62,742 nucleotides of DNA. Origin: Candidatus Dormiibacterota bacterium (GTDB taxonomy: Bacteria; Chloroflexota; Dormibacteria; Aeolococcales; Aeolococcaceae). Positions 19,701 to 28,726 of the stretch are shown here, piece by piece. The notes beneath the pieces are model-generated. The model made no database searches, was not told where the DNA came from, and saw nothing but the letters and a program-made list of their open reading frames with translations. The position numbers and the translations under genes were made by a program. The stretch lies in assembly GCA_003153125.1 (NCBI GenBank), contig PLWW01000023.1, forward strand, positions 1 to 62,742, in the 5' to 3' direction. How positions within the stretch are numbered: the first letter of the stretch is position 1; every line of letters begins with the position of its first letter.

Positions 19701-19792
19701 GGGCGGTCGAATTCATTTCGACCGCCCGAGGGGCGAGGATCTGCCTCGCCCCTATAAAAGAGAGGGCGCCCCTGATAAAACCAGGGACGCCC
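19701..19792. other. three tandem stem-loops
   Basis: Hairpin 1 (19701-19727) pairs GGGCGGTCGAA with TTCGACCGCCC, an 11-bp perfect stem with a 5-nt loop. Hairpin 2 (19729-19753) pairs AGGGGCGAGG with CCTCGCCCCT, 10 bp with a 5-nt loop. Hairpin 3 (19764-19792) pairs GGGCGCCCCTG with CAGGGACGCCC, 11 positions with one C-A mismatch and a 7-nt loop. They are separated by only 1 and 10 nt. No U-run follows. They could be stacked terminators of the dus unit, or part of a structured RNA. Confidence 0.75.
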
Positions 19793-19811
19793 CGAGAGGG
19801 GGGGCAGGGGG

Positions 19812-19850
19812 GGTCGAGTCGACCTTCCCGATGGTAGTCCCGGTACCGGG
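19812..19850. repeat. two further palindromes before greA
   Basis: GGTCGAGTCGACC at 19812-19824 pairs 6+6 around G, and CCCGGTACCGGG at 19839-19850 is a perfect 12-bp palindrome. They follow the three larger hairpins and precede the greA promoter. They could be operator sites or small hairpins. Confidence 0.5.
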
Positions 19851-19903
19851 TCGGTGAACGAACGTTGGCGAATCGTCACATCCGGTCGGGGTGAGCCTCG
19901 CCT

Positions 19904-19909
19904 TATACT
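19904..19909 (+). promoter_or_regulatory. greA -10 element
   Basis: TATACT is the best -10 in the gap and would start transcription near 19916, giving greA a leader of about 50 nt. No clear -35 was seen. Confidence 0.45.
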
Positions 19910-19964
19910 CCGGCGTTCAATCCGCAGAGGCGGGGTGCGCCCCGTGTGGCGAGGTCTCACATAC

Positions 19965-20426
19965 ATGGACAAACCGGTCCTGCTCACGCCCGAGGGACAG
20001 CAGAAGCTCGAGGTGGAACTCGAGGAGTTGCGCACCGTTCGGCGCGCCGAAATTGCCGAACGCATCAAGTATGCGAAGGACTTCGGTGACATCTCGGAGA
20101 ACGCCGAGTATGAGGACGCCAAGAACGAGCAGGGCATGGTCGAGGGCCGCATCCTCACCCTCGAGAACATGCTCCGCAACGCCGTGCCCATCGAGGAGCC
20201 GGCCGAGGGCGGAGTCGTGCACGTCGGGTCCGAGGTGGAGCTCAGCGACGAGTTCGGCAAGCAGGTGTTCACCATCGTCGGCCCGGCCGAGGTTGACGTC
20301 GCCAGCGGCCGGATCTCCATGGAGTCGCCGGTCGGCAAGGCCATGCTCGGGCACCGCAGCGGCGAATCAGTCGACGTGACCAGCCCGGGCGGGGCACGGC
20401 GCGTGAAGATCGTCCGCGTCTCCTGA
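19965..20426 (+). CDS. greA: transcription elongation factor GreA
   Basis: A 153-residue GreA that rescues backtracked RNA polymerase by stimulating transcript cleavage. The N-terminal coiled coil ends in the tip DFGDISENAEYEDAKNEQ with the acidic Asp/Glu pair used for catalysis. The C-terminal FKBP-like domain contains VGSEVELSD and SPVGKAMLGH. The frame is open upstream to 19854, but ATG 19965 gives the normal family length and has GAGG about 10 nt before it. It is followed by lysS after 25 bp. Confidence 0.95.
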   Translation: MDKPVLLTPEGQQKLEVELEELRTVRRAEIAERIKYAKDFGDISENAEYEDAKNEQGMVEGRILTLENMLRNAVPIEEPAEGGVVHVGSEVELSDEFGKQVFTIVGPAEVDVASGRISMESPVGKAMLGHRSGESVDVTSPGGARRVKIVRVS

Positions 20427-20451
20427 GGGCAAAACCCGAAGATAGCCCGCG

Positions 20452-21999
20452 ATGCCCGCAGACGATCTCTTCCTGGAGCGCCGCCGCAAGATCGGCGAGC
20501 TGGCGGCTCTCGGCGTGCCCTCCTACAACGTCGACTTCACGCCCACAGTGGACCTCGACGGTGCCCGGCGCCGGCTGGCCGAGTTCGAGGCGTCGGAGCC
20601 CACCCCGGCGCACGATGGGGCTGCCAGCCTCGGCCCGGAGGTGCGCGTCGCCGGCCGGGTGATGCAGATCCGGTTGCAGGGCAGGAGCTGCTTCCTGCAC
20701 ATCGAGGCCGAGGAGGAGCGCCTTCAGGTGTGGCTGCGCCTCGACCTGGTCGGCGAGAGGGCATTTGCGTTGGTACGCCTGCTCGACCTCGGCGACATCA
20801 TCGGCATCCGCGGCAACGTCATGCGAACGCGGCGGGGTGAGCCCACGGTCGCTGCGTCGGAGATCACCCTGCTGGTCAAGGCCCTCCAGTCGCCCCCGGA
20901 AAAGTACCACGGCCTCCAGGACCAGGAGACGCGATACCGCAAGCGTCACCTCGACCTGCTCGGCAGCGTGGCGCAGCGCCGTCATTTCGCTGCCCGCAGC
21001 ACGGTGATCCGGTCGCTGCGCCGAACCCTCGACGCGCGCGGCTTCCTCGAGGTCGAGACCCCCATCCTCCAGCCGATTCCCGGCGGGGCGCACGCGCGGC
21101 CCTTCGTCACCCACTGGAACGCGCTGCACACGGACGTCTACCTGCGCATCGCCATCGAGCTCCATCTCAAGCGCCTCCTGGTCGGCGGCTACCGGCGGGT
21201 GTTCGAGATCGGCAGGGTGTTCCGCAACGAGGGACTGTCCACCCGCCACAACCCCGAGTTCACGATGCTCGAGGCCTACCAGGCCTACAGCGACTACCAC
21301 GGCATGCGCGAGCTCACCGAGGCGCTGGTGGTCGACGCCGCCGCAGCGCTCGGTCCTCAGGCGACCTCTGAAGGGGGCAGTCCTCCCTGTGACGACCCGC
21401 TGCGGCGCAGCCTCGGAGGCCGTGAACTCGTGCTGACACCGCCCTTTCGCACGGCGCGCCTGGCCGACCTCGTCGCCGAGACGTGCGGCTTCGACCCTGT
21501 CGCGGAGTGGGATCGCCTCACCGAGCACGCCGGCCGTCTCGGCGTGGAGGTGCAGGCCTCGCACGGGCCGGGAGCGGTGCTCCTCGAGATCTACGAGCAG
21601 CGCGTCGAGGCGCACCTGTGGGATCCCACCTTCGTCCTCGACTACCCCGCCGAGGTCTCGCCCCTGGCGCGGCGCCGCCGCGACGACAGCCGCTTCGTCG
21701 AGCGTTTCGAGCTGATCATCGCGGGGCGCGAGCTCGCCAATGCCTTCAGCGAACTCAACGACCCGATCGACCAGCGCGACCGCTTCGAGGAGCAGGCCCG
21801 CCGCCGCGCCGCCGGCGACGACGAGGCCTTCTTCCTCGACGAGGACTTCCTCGAGGCGATCGAGATGGGCATGCCTCCGGCCGGTGGCCTCGGCATCGGC
21901 GTTGACCGCCTCGTGATGCTGCTCACCGACTCGGCGTCGATCCGCGACGTGCTGCTCTTCCCCATGCTGCGCCCGCGCCACCGCGAGGAAGAGGATTGA
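20452..21999 (+). CDS. lysS: lysyl-tRNA synthetase, class II
   Basis: A 515-residue class II LysRS. The N-terminal OB-fold anticodon-binding domain covers about residues 60-145 (VRVAGRVMQIRLQG). Class II motif 1 is FLEVETPILQP, motif 2 is RVFRNEGLSTRHNPEFT and motif 3 is GLGIGVDRLVML. DPTFVLDYPAEVSPLAR is also typical. It lies between greA and serS on the same strand. Confidence 0.93.
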   Translation: MPADDLFLERRRKIGELAALGVPSYNVDFTPTVDLDGARRRLAEFEASEPTPAHDGAASLGPEVRVAGRVMQIRLQGRSCFLHIEAEEERLQVWLRLDLVGERAFALVRLLDLGDIIGIRGNVMRTRRGEPTVAASEITLLVKALQSPPEKYHGLQDQETRYRKRHLDLLGSVAQRRHFAARSTVIRSLRRTLDARGFLEVETPILQPIPGGAHARPFVTHWNALHTDVYLRIAIELHLKRLLVGGYRRVFEIGRVFRNEGLSTRHNPEFTMLEAYQAYSDYHGMRELTEALVVDAAAALGPQATSEGGSPPCDDPLRRSLGGRELVLTPPFRTARLADLVAETCGFDPVAEWDRLTEHAGRLGVEVQASHGPGAVLLEIYEQRVEAHLWDPTFVLDYPAEVSPLARRRRDDSRFVERFELIIAGRELANAFSELNDPIDQRDRFEEQARRRAAGDDEAFFLDEDFLEAIEMGMPPAGGLGIGVDRLVMLLTDSASIRDVLLFPMLRPRHREEED

Positions 22000-22003
22000 C
22001 GGT

Positions 22004-23257
22004 GTGATCCCACTGCAGCGCCTCCGCGATGACCCGGAGGCCGTGCGCGAGGGCGCGCGCCTCAAGGGCGAGGAAGCCCCGATCGACGAGATCCTGGAAC
22101 TCGATGTGCGGAGCCGGCGGTTGCGCACCGACGTTGAGACGATGCGGGCTGAGCAACGGCGCGCCTCGGCTGACATGCGCGGCGCGCCGACACCCGAACA
22201 GCGCTCCACCCTCGGCGACCTCAAGCAGCGCATCCAGGTGGCCGAGACCGAGATGACCGCCCTGGAGGCTCGTCGCGACGATCTCCTGCTCTACGTGCCC
22301 AATCCACCGCATCCCTCGGTCCCGGAGGGCCGGGACGAGACGGACAACGTGGTGGTGCGCACCTGGGGAACGCCCGCCGAGTTCGATTTCGAACCGCGAA
22401 CCCACTACGAGATCGGCGAAGCGCTGGGCATCTTCGATTTCGAGCGCGCCGCCAAGATCAGTGGGGCGCGTTTCGCGGTGCTGCGCGGCGACGGGGCGCG
22501 ACTCCAGCGGGCCCTGAGCACGTTCTTCCTCGACGTGGCCACCACCGAGCACGGCTACACCGAGGTCGCTCCTCCGTACCTGGTGCGACGTAGCGCCATG
22601 GTCGGCGCCGCCCAGCTGCCCAAGTTCGAGGACGACGCCTACAAGACCGACGACGGCCTGTTCCTCATCCCCACTGCGGAGGTGCCGGTCACCAACCTCT
22701 ATCGCGACGAGATCCTCGACGGCACGCTGCTGCCGATCGCGCACGTCGCCCTCACGCCGTGCTGGCGGCGCGAGGCGGGTGCCGCCGGCAAGGACACCCG
22801 CGGGTACATCCGCATGCACCAGTTCGACAAGGTGGAGATGGTCCGCTTCACCACCCCGGATGGTTCGCTCGATGAGCTGGAGCTGCTCACCGGCCACGCC
22901 GAGGCCCTGCTGCAACGCCTTGGGCTCGCCTACCGCGTGCTCCTGATGTGCAGCGGCGATATGGGCTTTGCACAGTGGAAGAAGTACGACGTCGAAGCGT
23001 GGGTCCCCGGCATGCAGCGGTGGCTCGAGGTGTCTTCCTGCAGCACGTTCGGCGATTTCCAGGCGCGCCGCGCCCAGATCCGCTACCGCGCTGCGCCGGG
23101 CGATCGGCCGCAGTACGTGCACACGCTCAACGGGAGTGGCCTCCCCGCCGGCCGCATCCTCGACGCGGTGCTCGAGACCTTCCAGCAGGCTGACGGCAGC
23201 GTGCTCGTACCCTCCGTTCTGCAACCGTACATGGGCGGGCTGCAACGCCTCGGGTGA
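22004..23257 (+). CDS. serS: seryl-tRNA synthetase
   Basis: A 417-residue SerRS. The N-terminal long coiled-coil arm that reads the tRNA-Ser variable loop covers about residues 25-100. The catalytic core has PTAEVPVTNLYRDE, motif 2 CWRREAGAAGKDTRGYIR and motif 3 TLNGSGLPAGRILDAVLE. GTG 22004 starts 4 nt after the lysS stop, with a GAGGAAGAGG purine run upstream inside lysS. Confidence 0.94.
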   Translation: MIPLQRLRDDPEAVREGARLKGEEAPIDEILELDVRSRRLRTDVETMRAEQRRASADMRGAPTPEQRSTLGDLKQRIQVAETEMTALEARRDDLLLYVPNPPHPSVPEGRDETDNVVVRTWGTPAEFDFEPRTHYEIGEALGIFDFERAAKISGARFAVLRGDGARLQRALSTFFLDVATTEHGYTEVAPPYLVRRSAMVGAAQLPKFEDDAYKTDDGLFLIPTAEVPVTNLYRDEILDGTLLPIAHVALTPCWRREAGAAGKDTRGYIRMHQFDKVEMVRFTTPDGSLDELELLTGHAEALLQRLGLAYRVLLMCSGDMGFAQWKKYDVEAWVPGMQRWLEVSSCSTFGDFQARRAQIRYRAAPGDRPQYVHTLNGSGLPAGRILDAVLETFQQADGSVLVPSVLQPYMGGLQRLG

Positions 23258-23278
23258 CCAGGGTGCGTGCCGGGTCGG

Positions 23279-23284
23279 TACCCT
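23279..23284 (+). promoter_or_regulatory. leaderless -10 before thioesterase gene
   Basis: TACCCT followed by 6 nt and the ATG at 23291. No ribosome binding site is visible. This implies a separate leaderless unit after serS. Confidence 0.45.
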
Positions 23285-23290
23285 GAGTGA

Positions 23291-23794
23291 ATGGAAGGAC
23301 CGCCGACGGACCACGGCCTCGACGAGGCGTGGCTCAACGATTTCACCGAGTACCAGCGCAATTTCGTGCACGGTCTGCGCAACCCCACGGGCCTGCACCT
23401 GCAGTACCGGCTCGACGGCGACCACGTCTTCACAACCTGGCCGACCACTGAGGACCACGCGGGCTTCCCCGGCTTCGTCCATGGTGGCCTGATCGCGGCC
23501 GCTCTCGATGACGTCATGGGCCGCTGTTCCGTGCTGCACCGGCGCTGGGTGGTGACCGCCCGCATGCAGACGCGGTTCCGCGACGCCGCACCCATCGGGG
23601 CCGTCCTGCGTGTGGAGGGCTGGATCACGCGGTTCACACGCCGGGTCATGACCGCCGAGTCGCGGATCACCCAGGAGGACGGCAGCGTCGTTGCTGACGC
23701 GACCGGGACATACCTCCCGATCCCCGCGGGACTTGTGGAGCGCATGGTCGACTCCTGGCCGGGTTTCGCAGAGTTCACCGGCGACGACGCCTGA
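23291..23794 (+). CDS. PaaI-type hotdog thioesterase
   Basis: A 167-residue hotdog-fold protein. FVHGGLIAAALDDVMG (residues 62-77) matches the catalytic HGG...D/E region of PaaI/ACOT13-like thioesterases, and the central strand region with RMQTRFRDAAPIG matches the second half of the fold. The acyl-CoA substrate is unknown. It shares one base with the next gene (TGATG), so the thioesterase, CYTH protein and amine oxidase look like one transcript. Confidence 0.8.
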   Translation: MEGPPTDHGLDEAWLNDFTEYQRNFVHGLRNPTGLHLQYRLDGDHVFTTWPTTEDHAGFPGFVHGGLIAAALDDVMGRCSVLHRRWVVTARMQTRFRDAAPIGAVLRVEGWITRFTRRVMTAESRITQEDGSVVADATGTYLPIPAGLVERMVDSWPGFAEFTGDDA

Positions 23795-24417
23795 TGGGCG
23801 CGCCCGGCGCTTCGCAGGGTGGGGTGGAGGAACGGGAGGTCAAGCTGGCCGTGCCCGACGGCTGGCAGCTCCCATCGCTGACGCAGCTGGATGGCATGAC
23901 CGCAACGGACCGCGGTGACGAGCGGCTCCAGGCCGTGTACTGGGACACCGACGACCTCGGGCTCGCTCGAGCTGGGGTCGGACTGCGCCACCGCAACGGC
24001 ACCTGGGGCTTCAAGGGCACGTCGCGGCGCGAGGGCGACGCACTCGTCCGCGAGGAGGTGGAGGTTGTGGCCGGCACTGACAAGATCCCACCCGTGATCC
24101 GCGAGCGCGTCGAGTCATTTGTTGAGCTCCCGGCCCTGCATCCCATCGCCGAGCTCGACACCATGCGGCACACGATCGACGTCCGTGACGCGAGGTCTCA
24201 GGTCGAGTTGGTGCACGACCGCGTCCGCGTCATCGACGGGAATCGCGTGGTGGCGCGCTTCGCCGAGGTGGAGGTGGAGTTCGCCGTCGCGGCACAGCAA
24301 CTCGCCGACCGTCTCGTGCAGGTGCTCGTGGACGGCGGAGCGGTGGTCGACACCATTCCCAAGTACGTGCGCGCGCTCCGAGCCCTCGGCCACGACGCAC
24401 CCGGCGCGGTGATATGA
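23794..24417 (+). CDS. CYTH domain protein (triphosphate tunnel family)
   Basis: A 207-residue CYTH protein. The N-terminal EREVKL (residues 13-18) is the diagnostic ExExK-type metal and phosphate motif. YWDTDDLGLARAGVGLRHR and WGFKGTS follow as in the tunnel fold. CYTH enzymes hydrolyse thiamine triphosphate or inorganic tripolyphosphate. A second, degenerate CYTH domain fused to CHAD occurs in the ppk operon at 33784-35232. ATG 23794 overlaps the thioesterase stop; the end overlaps the oxidase by 4 bp. Confidence 0.85.
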   Translation: MGAPGASQGGVEEREVKLAVPDGWQLPSLTQLDGMTATDRGDERLQAVYWDTDDLGLARAGVGLRHRNGTWGFKGTSRREGDALVREEVEVVAGTDKIPPVIRERVESFVELPALHPIAELDTMRHTIDVRDARSQVELVHDRVRVIDGNRVVARFAEVEVEFAVAAQQLADRLVQVLVDGGAVVDTIPKYVRALRALGHDAPGAVI

Positions 24418-25577
24418 GCGCCGTCTGGGGGCAGCGCCGTTCCTTGTCCCCGCCACAGCCGCTGCCGGCGCGCGCCGAGGTGGTCATCGTCGGCGGCGGC
24501 ATCACCGGCGTCGCCGTCCTCGGCGCCCTCCGCTCGCGCGACGTGGACGCCATCCTCCTCGAGCGCGACGAGGTGGCGGCCGGCGCCAGCGGCCGCAACG
24601 CGGGCTTCCTCCTCGCCGGGGTGGCCGAGAACTACGCCCGCGCCGTGGCCCGGTACGGTCGCTCGACGGCAGCCGAGGTGTGGCGCTTCACCCTGGAGAA
24701 CCACGCCCTGGTCGCGGCCCTTGCGACCGGCCTCGACGCGGGCCACCACGTCCGCGGCAGCCTCACGGTGGCGCTCGATGCGGCCGAGTCGGCAAGCCTC
24801 GAGGAGGCGGCCACGCTGCTTCGAGAGGACGGCCTGCCCGGCGTGATCACCGCCGCCGATCAGCCGCCGGGGGCGATGGCTGCGCTGCACAACCCCGCGG
24901 ACGGTGAGATCGATCCCGTGCGCCTCGTCGGCGGCCTCGCCGCCGCCCTCGCCGGCCGCGTCCACGAGAATCGCCGCGTCGTCGCTGTCGACGACGGTGC
25001 CGAGGGCGCGGTGGTGCACCTGGACCGCTCCAGCATCGAGGCAGCCGCCGTGGTGCTGGCGACCAACGCCTGGACAGCTGAGTTGCTTGCGTCCGTCCCC
25101 ATCACGGCCGTGCGGGCCCAGATGCTTGCCACCGCCCCGGTTCCGCCATGCATCCCGCGGCCGGTGTACGCCGAGTGGGGTCATCGCTACTGGCGTCAGC
25201 GCGACGACGGCATCGTCCTGGTCGGCGGTTTCCGCCATCGCGCGCTCGGCGACGAGGTGGGCTTCGACGTCACCCCCACGCCGGTGGTCCAGGCGCACCT
25301 CGACGAGCAGCTCGCCACCCTGGCTGGGGGCGCACGCGTCACCCACCGCTGGGCCGGCACCATGGGCTTCTCCCCCGACGGTCTGGCGCTGGTGGGACTC
25401 GTGGACGGCGCCCGCCACGTCCACGTCTGCGCCGGGTACACCGGCCATGGCATGGGATTTGCCGTGAACGCCGCCGCTGTCTTGGTCAGGCAGATCCTCG
25501 ACTCCAACCCTGTCCCAGCCTGGCTCGACGCGCAACGGTTTGGTAGCGGGCTTAACCTGACGACAACCACCCCATAA
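24414..25577 (+). CDS. FAD-dependent amine oxidase of the DAO family
   Basis: A 387-residue flavoprotein of the glycine/D-amino-acid oxidase family. VVIVGGGITGVAVLGAL (residues 23-39) binds FAD, LLERDEVAAGASGRNAGF is the typical second segment, and the C-terminal region HRWAGTMGFSPDGLALVG with GYTGHGMGFAVNAAA completes the FAD site. The substrate cannot be read. The TAA stop at 25575-25577 lies inside the third repeat of the Pho box for pstS. Confidence 0.83.
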   Translation: MSAVWGQRRSLSPPQPLPARAEVVIVGGGITGVAVLGALRSRDVDAILLERDEVAAGASGRNAGFLLAGVAENYARAVARYGRSTAAEVWRFTLENHALVAALATGLDAGHHVRGSLTVALDAAESASLEEAATLLREDGLPGVITAADQPPGAMAALHNPADGEIDPVRLVGGLAAALAGRVHENRRVVAVDDGAEGAVVHLDRSSIEAAAVVLATNAWTAELLASVPITAVRAQMLATAPVPPCIPRPVYAEWGHRYWRQRDDGIVLVGGFRHRALGDEVGFDVTPTPVVQAHLDEQLATLAGGARVTHRWAGTMGFSPDGLALVGLVDGARHVHVCAGYTGHGMGFAVNAAAVLVRQILDSNPVPAWLDAQRFGSGLNLTTTTP

Positions 25578-25578
25578 C
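25552..25578 (+). promoter_or_regulatory. Pho box upstream of pstS
   Basis: TTAAC (25552), ACAAC (25563) and ATAAC (25574) start exactly 11 bp apart, the period of PhoB/PhoP direct-repeat boxes. The same pattern occurs before pstB and before the phosphodiesterase gene. A weak -10 (AGGACT, 25590-25595) lies 11 bp after the last repeat. Confidence 0.7.
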
Positions 25579-25657
25579 CCGACCTCCCCAGGACTTGGTC
25601 GACGATCGCGATGGGCCAGAGGGGAGCCCGCAGTCAGGACAGAGGAGATGGGGAGAC

Positions 25658-26830
25658 GTGAGAATAGCCACGATGCGAGCGACTGTGGTCGCAGTTGGCA
25701 TGCTCGGATTGCTCGATGCATGCGGCAGTAGCGGCAGCGGTGGCGGCGCTGCCACGACCACAGCGACCACACCTGGTGCGACCGCGGTCTGCAAGGGCAC
25801 CACCCAGAACCCGGGCTACAAGAACGGACTTACCAAGCAGCCCAACCAGGCGACGTCACTGAGCGGCGCAGGTTCCACCTTTGTGAACTCGATGATGTCG
25901 GTCTGGACGGCCGCGTACGCCTCTACCGGCGGCGTTCAGGTTGCGTATCAATCCATCGGGTCGGGCGCGGGCATCAAGCAAGTCCAGGCCGGCACCGTCG
26001 ACTTCGGAGATTCGGACGCCTACATGAAGGACGCCGACATCGCGCTCGCCAAAGGGCCCGTCCTGCAGATCCCGCTGGTGCTGGCCCCCGTCGTGGTCAC
26101 GTACAACGTGTCGGGGGTCGCGTCCGGGCTGAAGCTTGACGGAGAAACGATCGGCAAGATCTTCGCCGGCAAGATCACGTCATGGGACGACCCGGCCATC
26201 AAGAGTGAGAATCCCACGGTGACGTTGCCCAGCGAGCCCATCGCGACCGTCCATCGCTCTGATGGCTCGGGCACCACCGACATCTTCACGGACTTTCTGA
26301 CCAAGGAGAGCCCCAGTTGGGTGACCGCTCTCGGCGGGGCAACACAGAGCCGCGGCAAGACAGTGGCCTGGCCGAACGGCATCGGCGGCAAGGGCAACGA
26401 CGGCGTGTCCGGCGCTGTCGGCCAGACTGAGGGCGCCATCGGCTACGTCGAGCTGGGCTATGCGCTGACGCAGCATCTTCCCTACGCGAACGTGAAGAAC
26501 AAGTCTGGTGCGTTCATCGAGCCGTGCAACCAGACGGTCCTGGCGGCCACCAACGGGGTCACGTACCCTGCGGACTTGCGATTCGACCTGACCGACGCGA
26601 GTGACGCGCAGGCGTACCCAATTACCGGGACGACGTGGGCGCTCGTCTACCAGAACCAGACCGACGCGGCCAAGGCAGCGGCTCTGATCAACTTCTTCTC
26701 CTGGGTGCTGACCACCGGCCAGGACATGACCTCGACTGTCAACTACCAGCCATTGGGCAAGGATCTTCAGCAGAAGTGCATCGACCAGTTGAAGAAGCTG
26801 ACACTGAACGGGCGGCCGATCGTCTCGTGA
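25658..26830 (+). CDS. pstS: phosphate-binding lipoprotein PstS
   Basis: A 390-residue periplasmic-type phosphate receptor. A lipoprotein signal occupies residues 1-22 with Cys22 in LLDAC as the acylated residue; a Ser/Gly/Thr linker follows. The phosphate site is seen in SGAGSTFVNSMM, SIGSGAGIKQVQAG and VHRSDGSGTTDIFTDFL. GTG 25658 has GGGGAGA just upstream and gives a proper signal sequence. First gene of the pst unit, behind the Pho box at 25552-25578. Confidence 0.93.
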   Translation: MRIATMRATVVAVGMLGLLDACGSSGSGGGAATTTATTPGATAVCKGTTQNPGYKNGLTKQPNQATSLSGAGSTFVNSMMSVWTAAYASTGGVQVAYQSIGSGAGIKQVQAGTVDFGDSDAYMKDADIALAKGPVLQIPLVLAPVVVTYNVSGVASGLKLDGETIGKIFAGKITSWDDPAIKSENPTVTLPSEPIATVHRSDGSGTTDIFTDFLTKESPSWVTALGGATQSRGKTVAWPNGIGGKGNDGVSGAVGQTEGAIGYVELGYALTQHLPYANVKNKSGAFIEPCNQTVLAATNGVTYPADLRFDLTDASDAQAYPITGTTWALVYQNQTDAAKAAALINFFSWVLTTGQDMTSTVNYQPLGKDLQQKCIDQLKKLTLNGRPIVS

Positions 26831-26861
26831 CGTCGAGCGCCCGCAGCACCTCTGTGCGCCG

Positions 26862-27860
26862 ATGACCGCGCAGGCTGGCGTCGATGTTCCGGTGGTCCGC
26901 CCGCGAGGGCGGGCGACCCGCTGGCTCGGCGGCGACGGGGCCTTCCGCGTCGTCGTCACCGCCTGCTCGGCGGTGGTCTTGGTCACGATCGTCGCCATGG
27001 TCATCTTCCTGCTGGTGCAGGGCTTTGACGCGATGCGGCACTATGGGTTCTTCAGCTTCTTGACCACGGCAAGGTGGGCGCCGTCAGAAGCAACTGCGAC
27101 CTCGGCGTCGCCGAATCCCTACGGCATTCTGCAGTTCATCTACGGGACGCTGATCACGTCGTTGATCGCCATGATCCTCGCGGTCCCTGTCGCCGTCTCG
27201 GTGGCGTTGTACATCACCAACTTCGCACCTCTGCGCCTGCGCCGGGGGTTGTCATCGCTGGTAGACCTTCTGGCCGCCGTGCCGAGTGTTGTGTACGGGT
27301 TCTGGGGCATCTTCGCCCTCCTCCCCGCCCTCAAGCCGATTGGTGGGTTCCTGGCATCGACGCTGGGCAAGGTCCCGGTCATTGGTGTCGCATTCTCCGG
27401 ACCGTACTTCGGCTACTCGTACTTTGCCGCCGGCGTGGTTCTCGCCATCATGGTGCTGCCGATCATCGCCGCGGTCTGCCGTGAGATCTTCGCGACGACC
27501 GCTGGCAGTTGGAAGGAAGCCGCGACTGCCCTTGGCGCCACTCGGTGGGAAGTTGCCATGGTTGCGGTGTACCGGCCGTCACGAACGGGAATCCTGGGCG
27601 CGTCCATCCTCGGTTTGGGGCGTGCGCTCGGCGAAACCATCGCCGTCACCATGGTGATCGGCAACTTTGTCCTCTCGATCAACAAGAGCATCCTTGGCCA
27701 GGGCGCAACCATGTCGAGCGTGATCGCCAACGAGTTCACGGAGGCGGTGGAGCCGTTCCACCTCCAGGCACTGTTCGTCGTTGGGTTCTGGCTGCTCGTC
27801 GTCGCCCTGGTCGTCAACATCATCGCGCGCCGCATCGTGGCTGCTCAGGCCGCCTTATGA
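26862..27860 (+). CDS. pstC: phosphate ABC transporter permease PstC
   Basis: A 332-residue permease with six predicted membrane helices. The EAA loop that contacts PstB is EAATALGATRWEV, and AAVPSVVYGFWGIF is a PstC signature. A basic N-terminal tail of about 25 residues precedes the first helix. ATG 26862 is 31 bp after pstS; the stop overlaps pstA by 4 bp. Confidence 0.93.
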   Translation: MTAQAGVDVPVVRPRGRATRWLGGDGAFRVVVTACSAVVLVTIVAMVIFLLVQGFDAMRHYGFFSFLTTARWAPSEATATSASPNPYGILQFIYGTLITSLIAMILAVPVAVSVALYITNFAPLRLRRGLSSLVDLLAAVPSVVYGFWGIFALLPALKPIGGFLASTLGKVPVIGVAFSGPYFGYSYFAAGVVLAIMVLPIIAAVCREIFATTAGSWKEAATALGATRWEVAMVAVYRPSRTGILGASILGLGRALGETIAVTMVIGNFVLSINKSILGQGATMSSVIANEFTEAVEPFHLQALFVVGFWLLVVALVVNIIARRIVAAQAAL

Positions 27861-28726
27861 CCTCGCTGGCCATCGAGATCGAGGCGTACTCCGCCAAGCG
27901 CCGCCGACGGAGTGCAGCTGCCACGACCGGCCTCCTGATGGTCATGGTGGGCGTGCTCGCCGTTCTCGCCTGGGTGCTCCTGTACGTCGCGGTGCAGGGC
28001 TTCAGCGCTCTCGCTCCCTCCTTCTTCGTGAGCAACCCACCGGGCAATCCAAGCGCCCTGGGCGGCGGTTTCGCCAACGGCATCCTGGGCAGCCTGATCG
28101 TCGTGGGTCTCGCGGCGCTGATCGCCATACCGCTGGGCATTCTTGCGGCCATCTACCTCGCGGAGTACGGGCGGGGGCGATGGTCGAACGCCGTCGGCTT
28201 TTTCACCGATGTGCTGATCGGTATCCCCACCATCGTCACCGGGGCATTCGTGTACTCCGTGTGGGTCATTCACTTCGGTTTCTCAGGTTTCGCCGGCTCA
28301 CTGGCGTTGGCCATCGTGATGCTGCCCCTGATCGTCAGGACCACGACGCAGATGTTGAAACTGGTACCAGACTCGCTTCGCGAGGCCAGTCTTGCGCTTG
28401 GCGCCAGCAGGCGCAAGACGGTGACGCGCATCGTCCTTCCGGCCGCGCTGCCGGGCATCATCACCGGGCTGATGCTGGCGGTGGCGCGAGCCATGGGCGA
28501 GACGGCCCCGTTGCTCCTGACTGCCCTGGGGAACAACCTTTTCACCGAAGTCAACCCGGGGAAGCGAATGTCGACGCTCTCCCTGCAGATCTTCGACAAC
28601 GCGATCAGCGGTTTCAAGAGCGGCCAGGCGCGGGCGTGGGCCGGCGCACTGACACTGGTCGCGATCGTCCTCATCCTCACCTTTGCGGCTCGGTTTTTCG
28701 CCCGGCGCAGCCGCGTGGCCCAGTGA
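27857..28726 (+). CDS. pstA: phosphate ABC transporter permease PstA
   Basis: A 289-residue permease with six predicted helices. GFFTDVLIGIPTIVTGAF is the PstA signature and EASLALGASRRKTV the EAA loop. ATG 27857 overlaps the pstC stop, and the stop overlaps the histidine kinase gene by 4 bp, so pstC, pstA and phoR are translated together. pstB is not next; it lies beyond phoR behind its own Pho box. Confidence 0.93.
   Translation: MTSLAIEIEAYSAKRRRRSAAATTGLLMVMVGVLAVLAWVLLYVAVQGFSALAPSFFVSNPPGNPSALGGGFANGILGSLIVVGLAALIAIPLGILAAIYLAEYGRGRWSNAVGFFTDVLIGIPTIVTGAFVYSVWVIHFGFSGFAGSLALAIVMLPLIVRTTTQMLKLVPDSLREASLALGASRRKTVTRIVLPAALPGIITGLMLAVARAMGETAPLLLTALGNNLFTEVNPGKRMSTLSLQIFDNAISGFKSGQARAWAGALTLVAIVLILTFAARFFARRSRVAQ

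Larger units (their letters stand above)
19566..19964. other. 399-bp non-coding gap before greA with hairpin array
   Basis: No convincing coding frame was found here. The gap holds, from left to right, about 130 bp of plain sequence, three tandem stem-loops at 19701-19792, a GTCGAG/TCGAC palindrome, a CCCGGTACCGGG palindrome, and the greA promoter with TATACT at 19904-19909. It lies downstream of the dus unit and upstream of greA, both on the plus strand. Confidence 0.7.
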
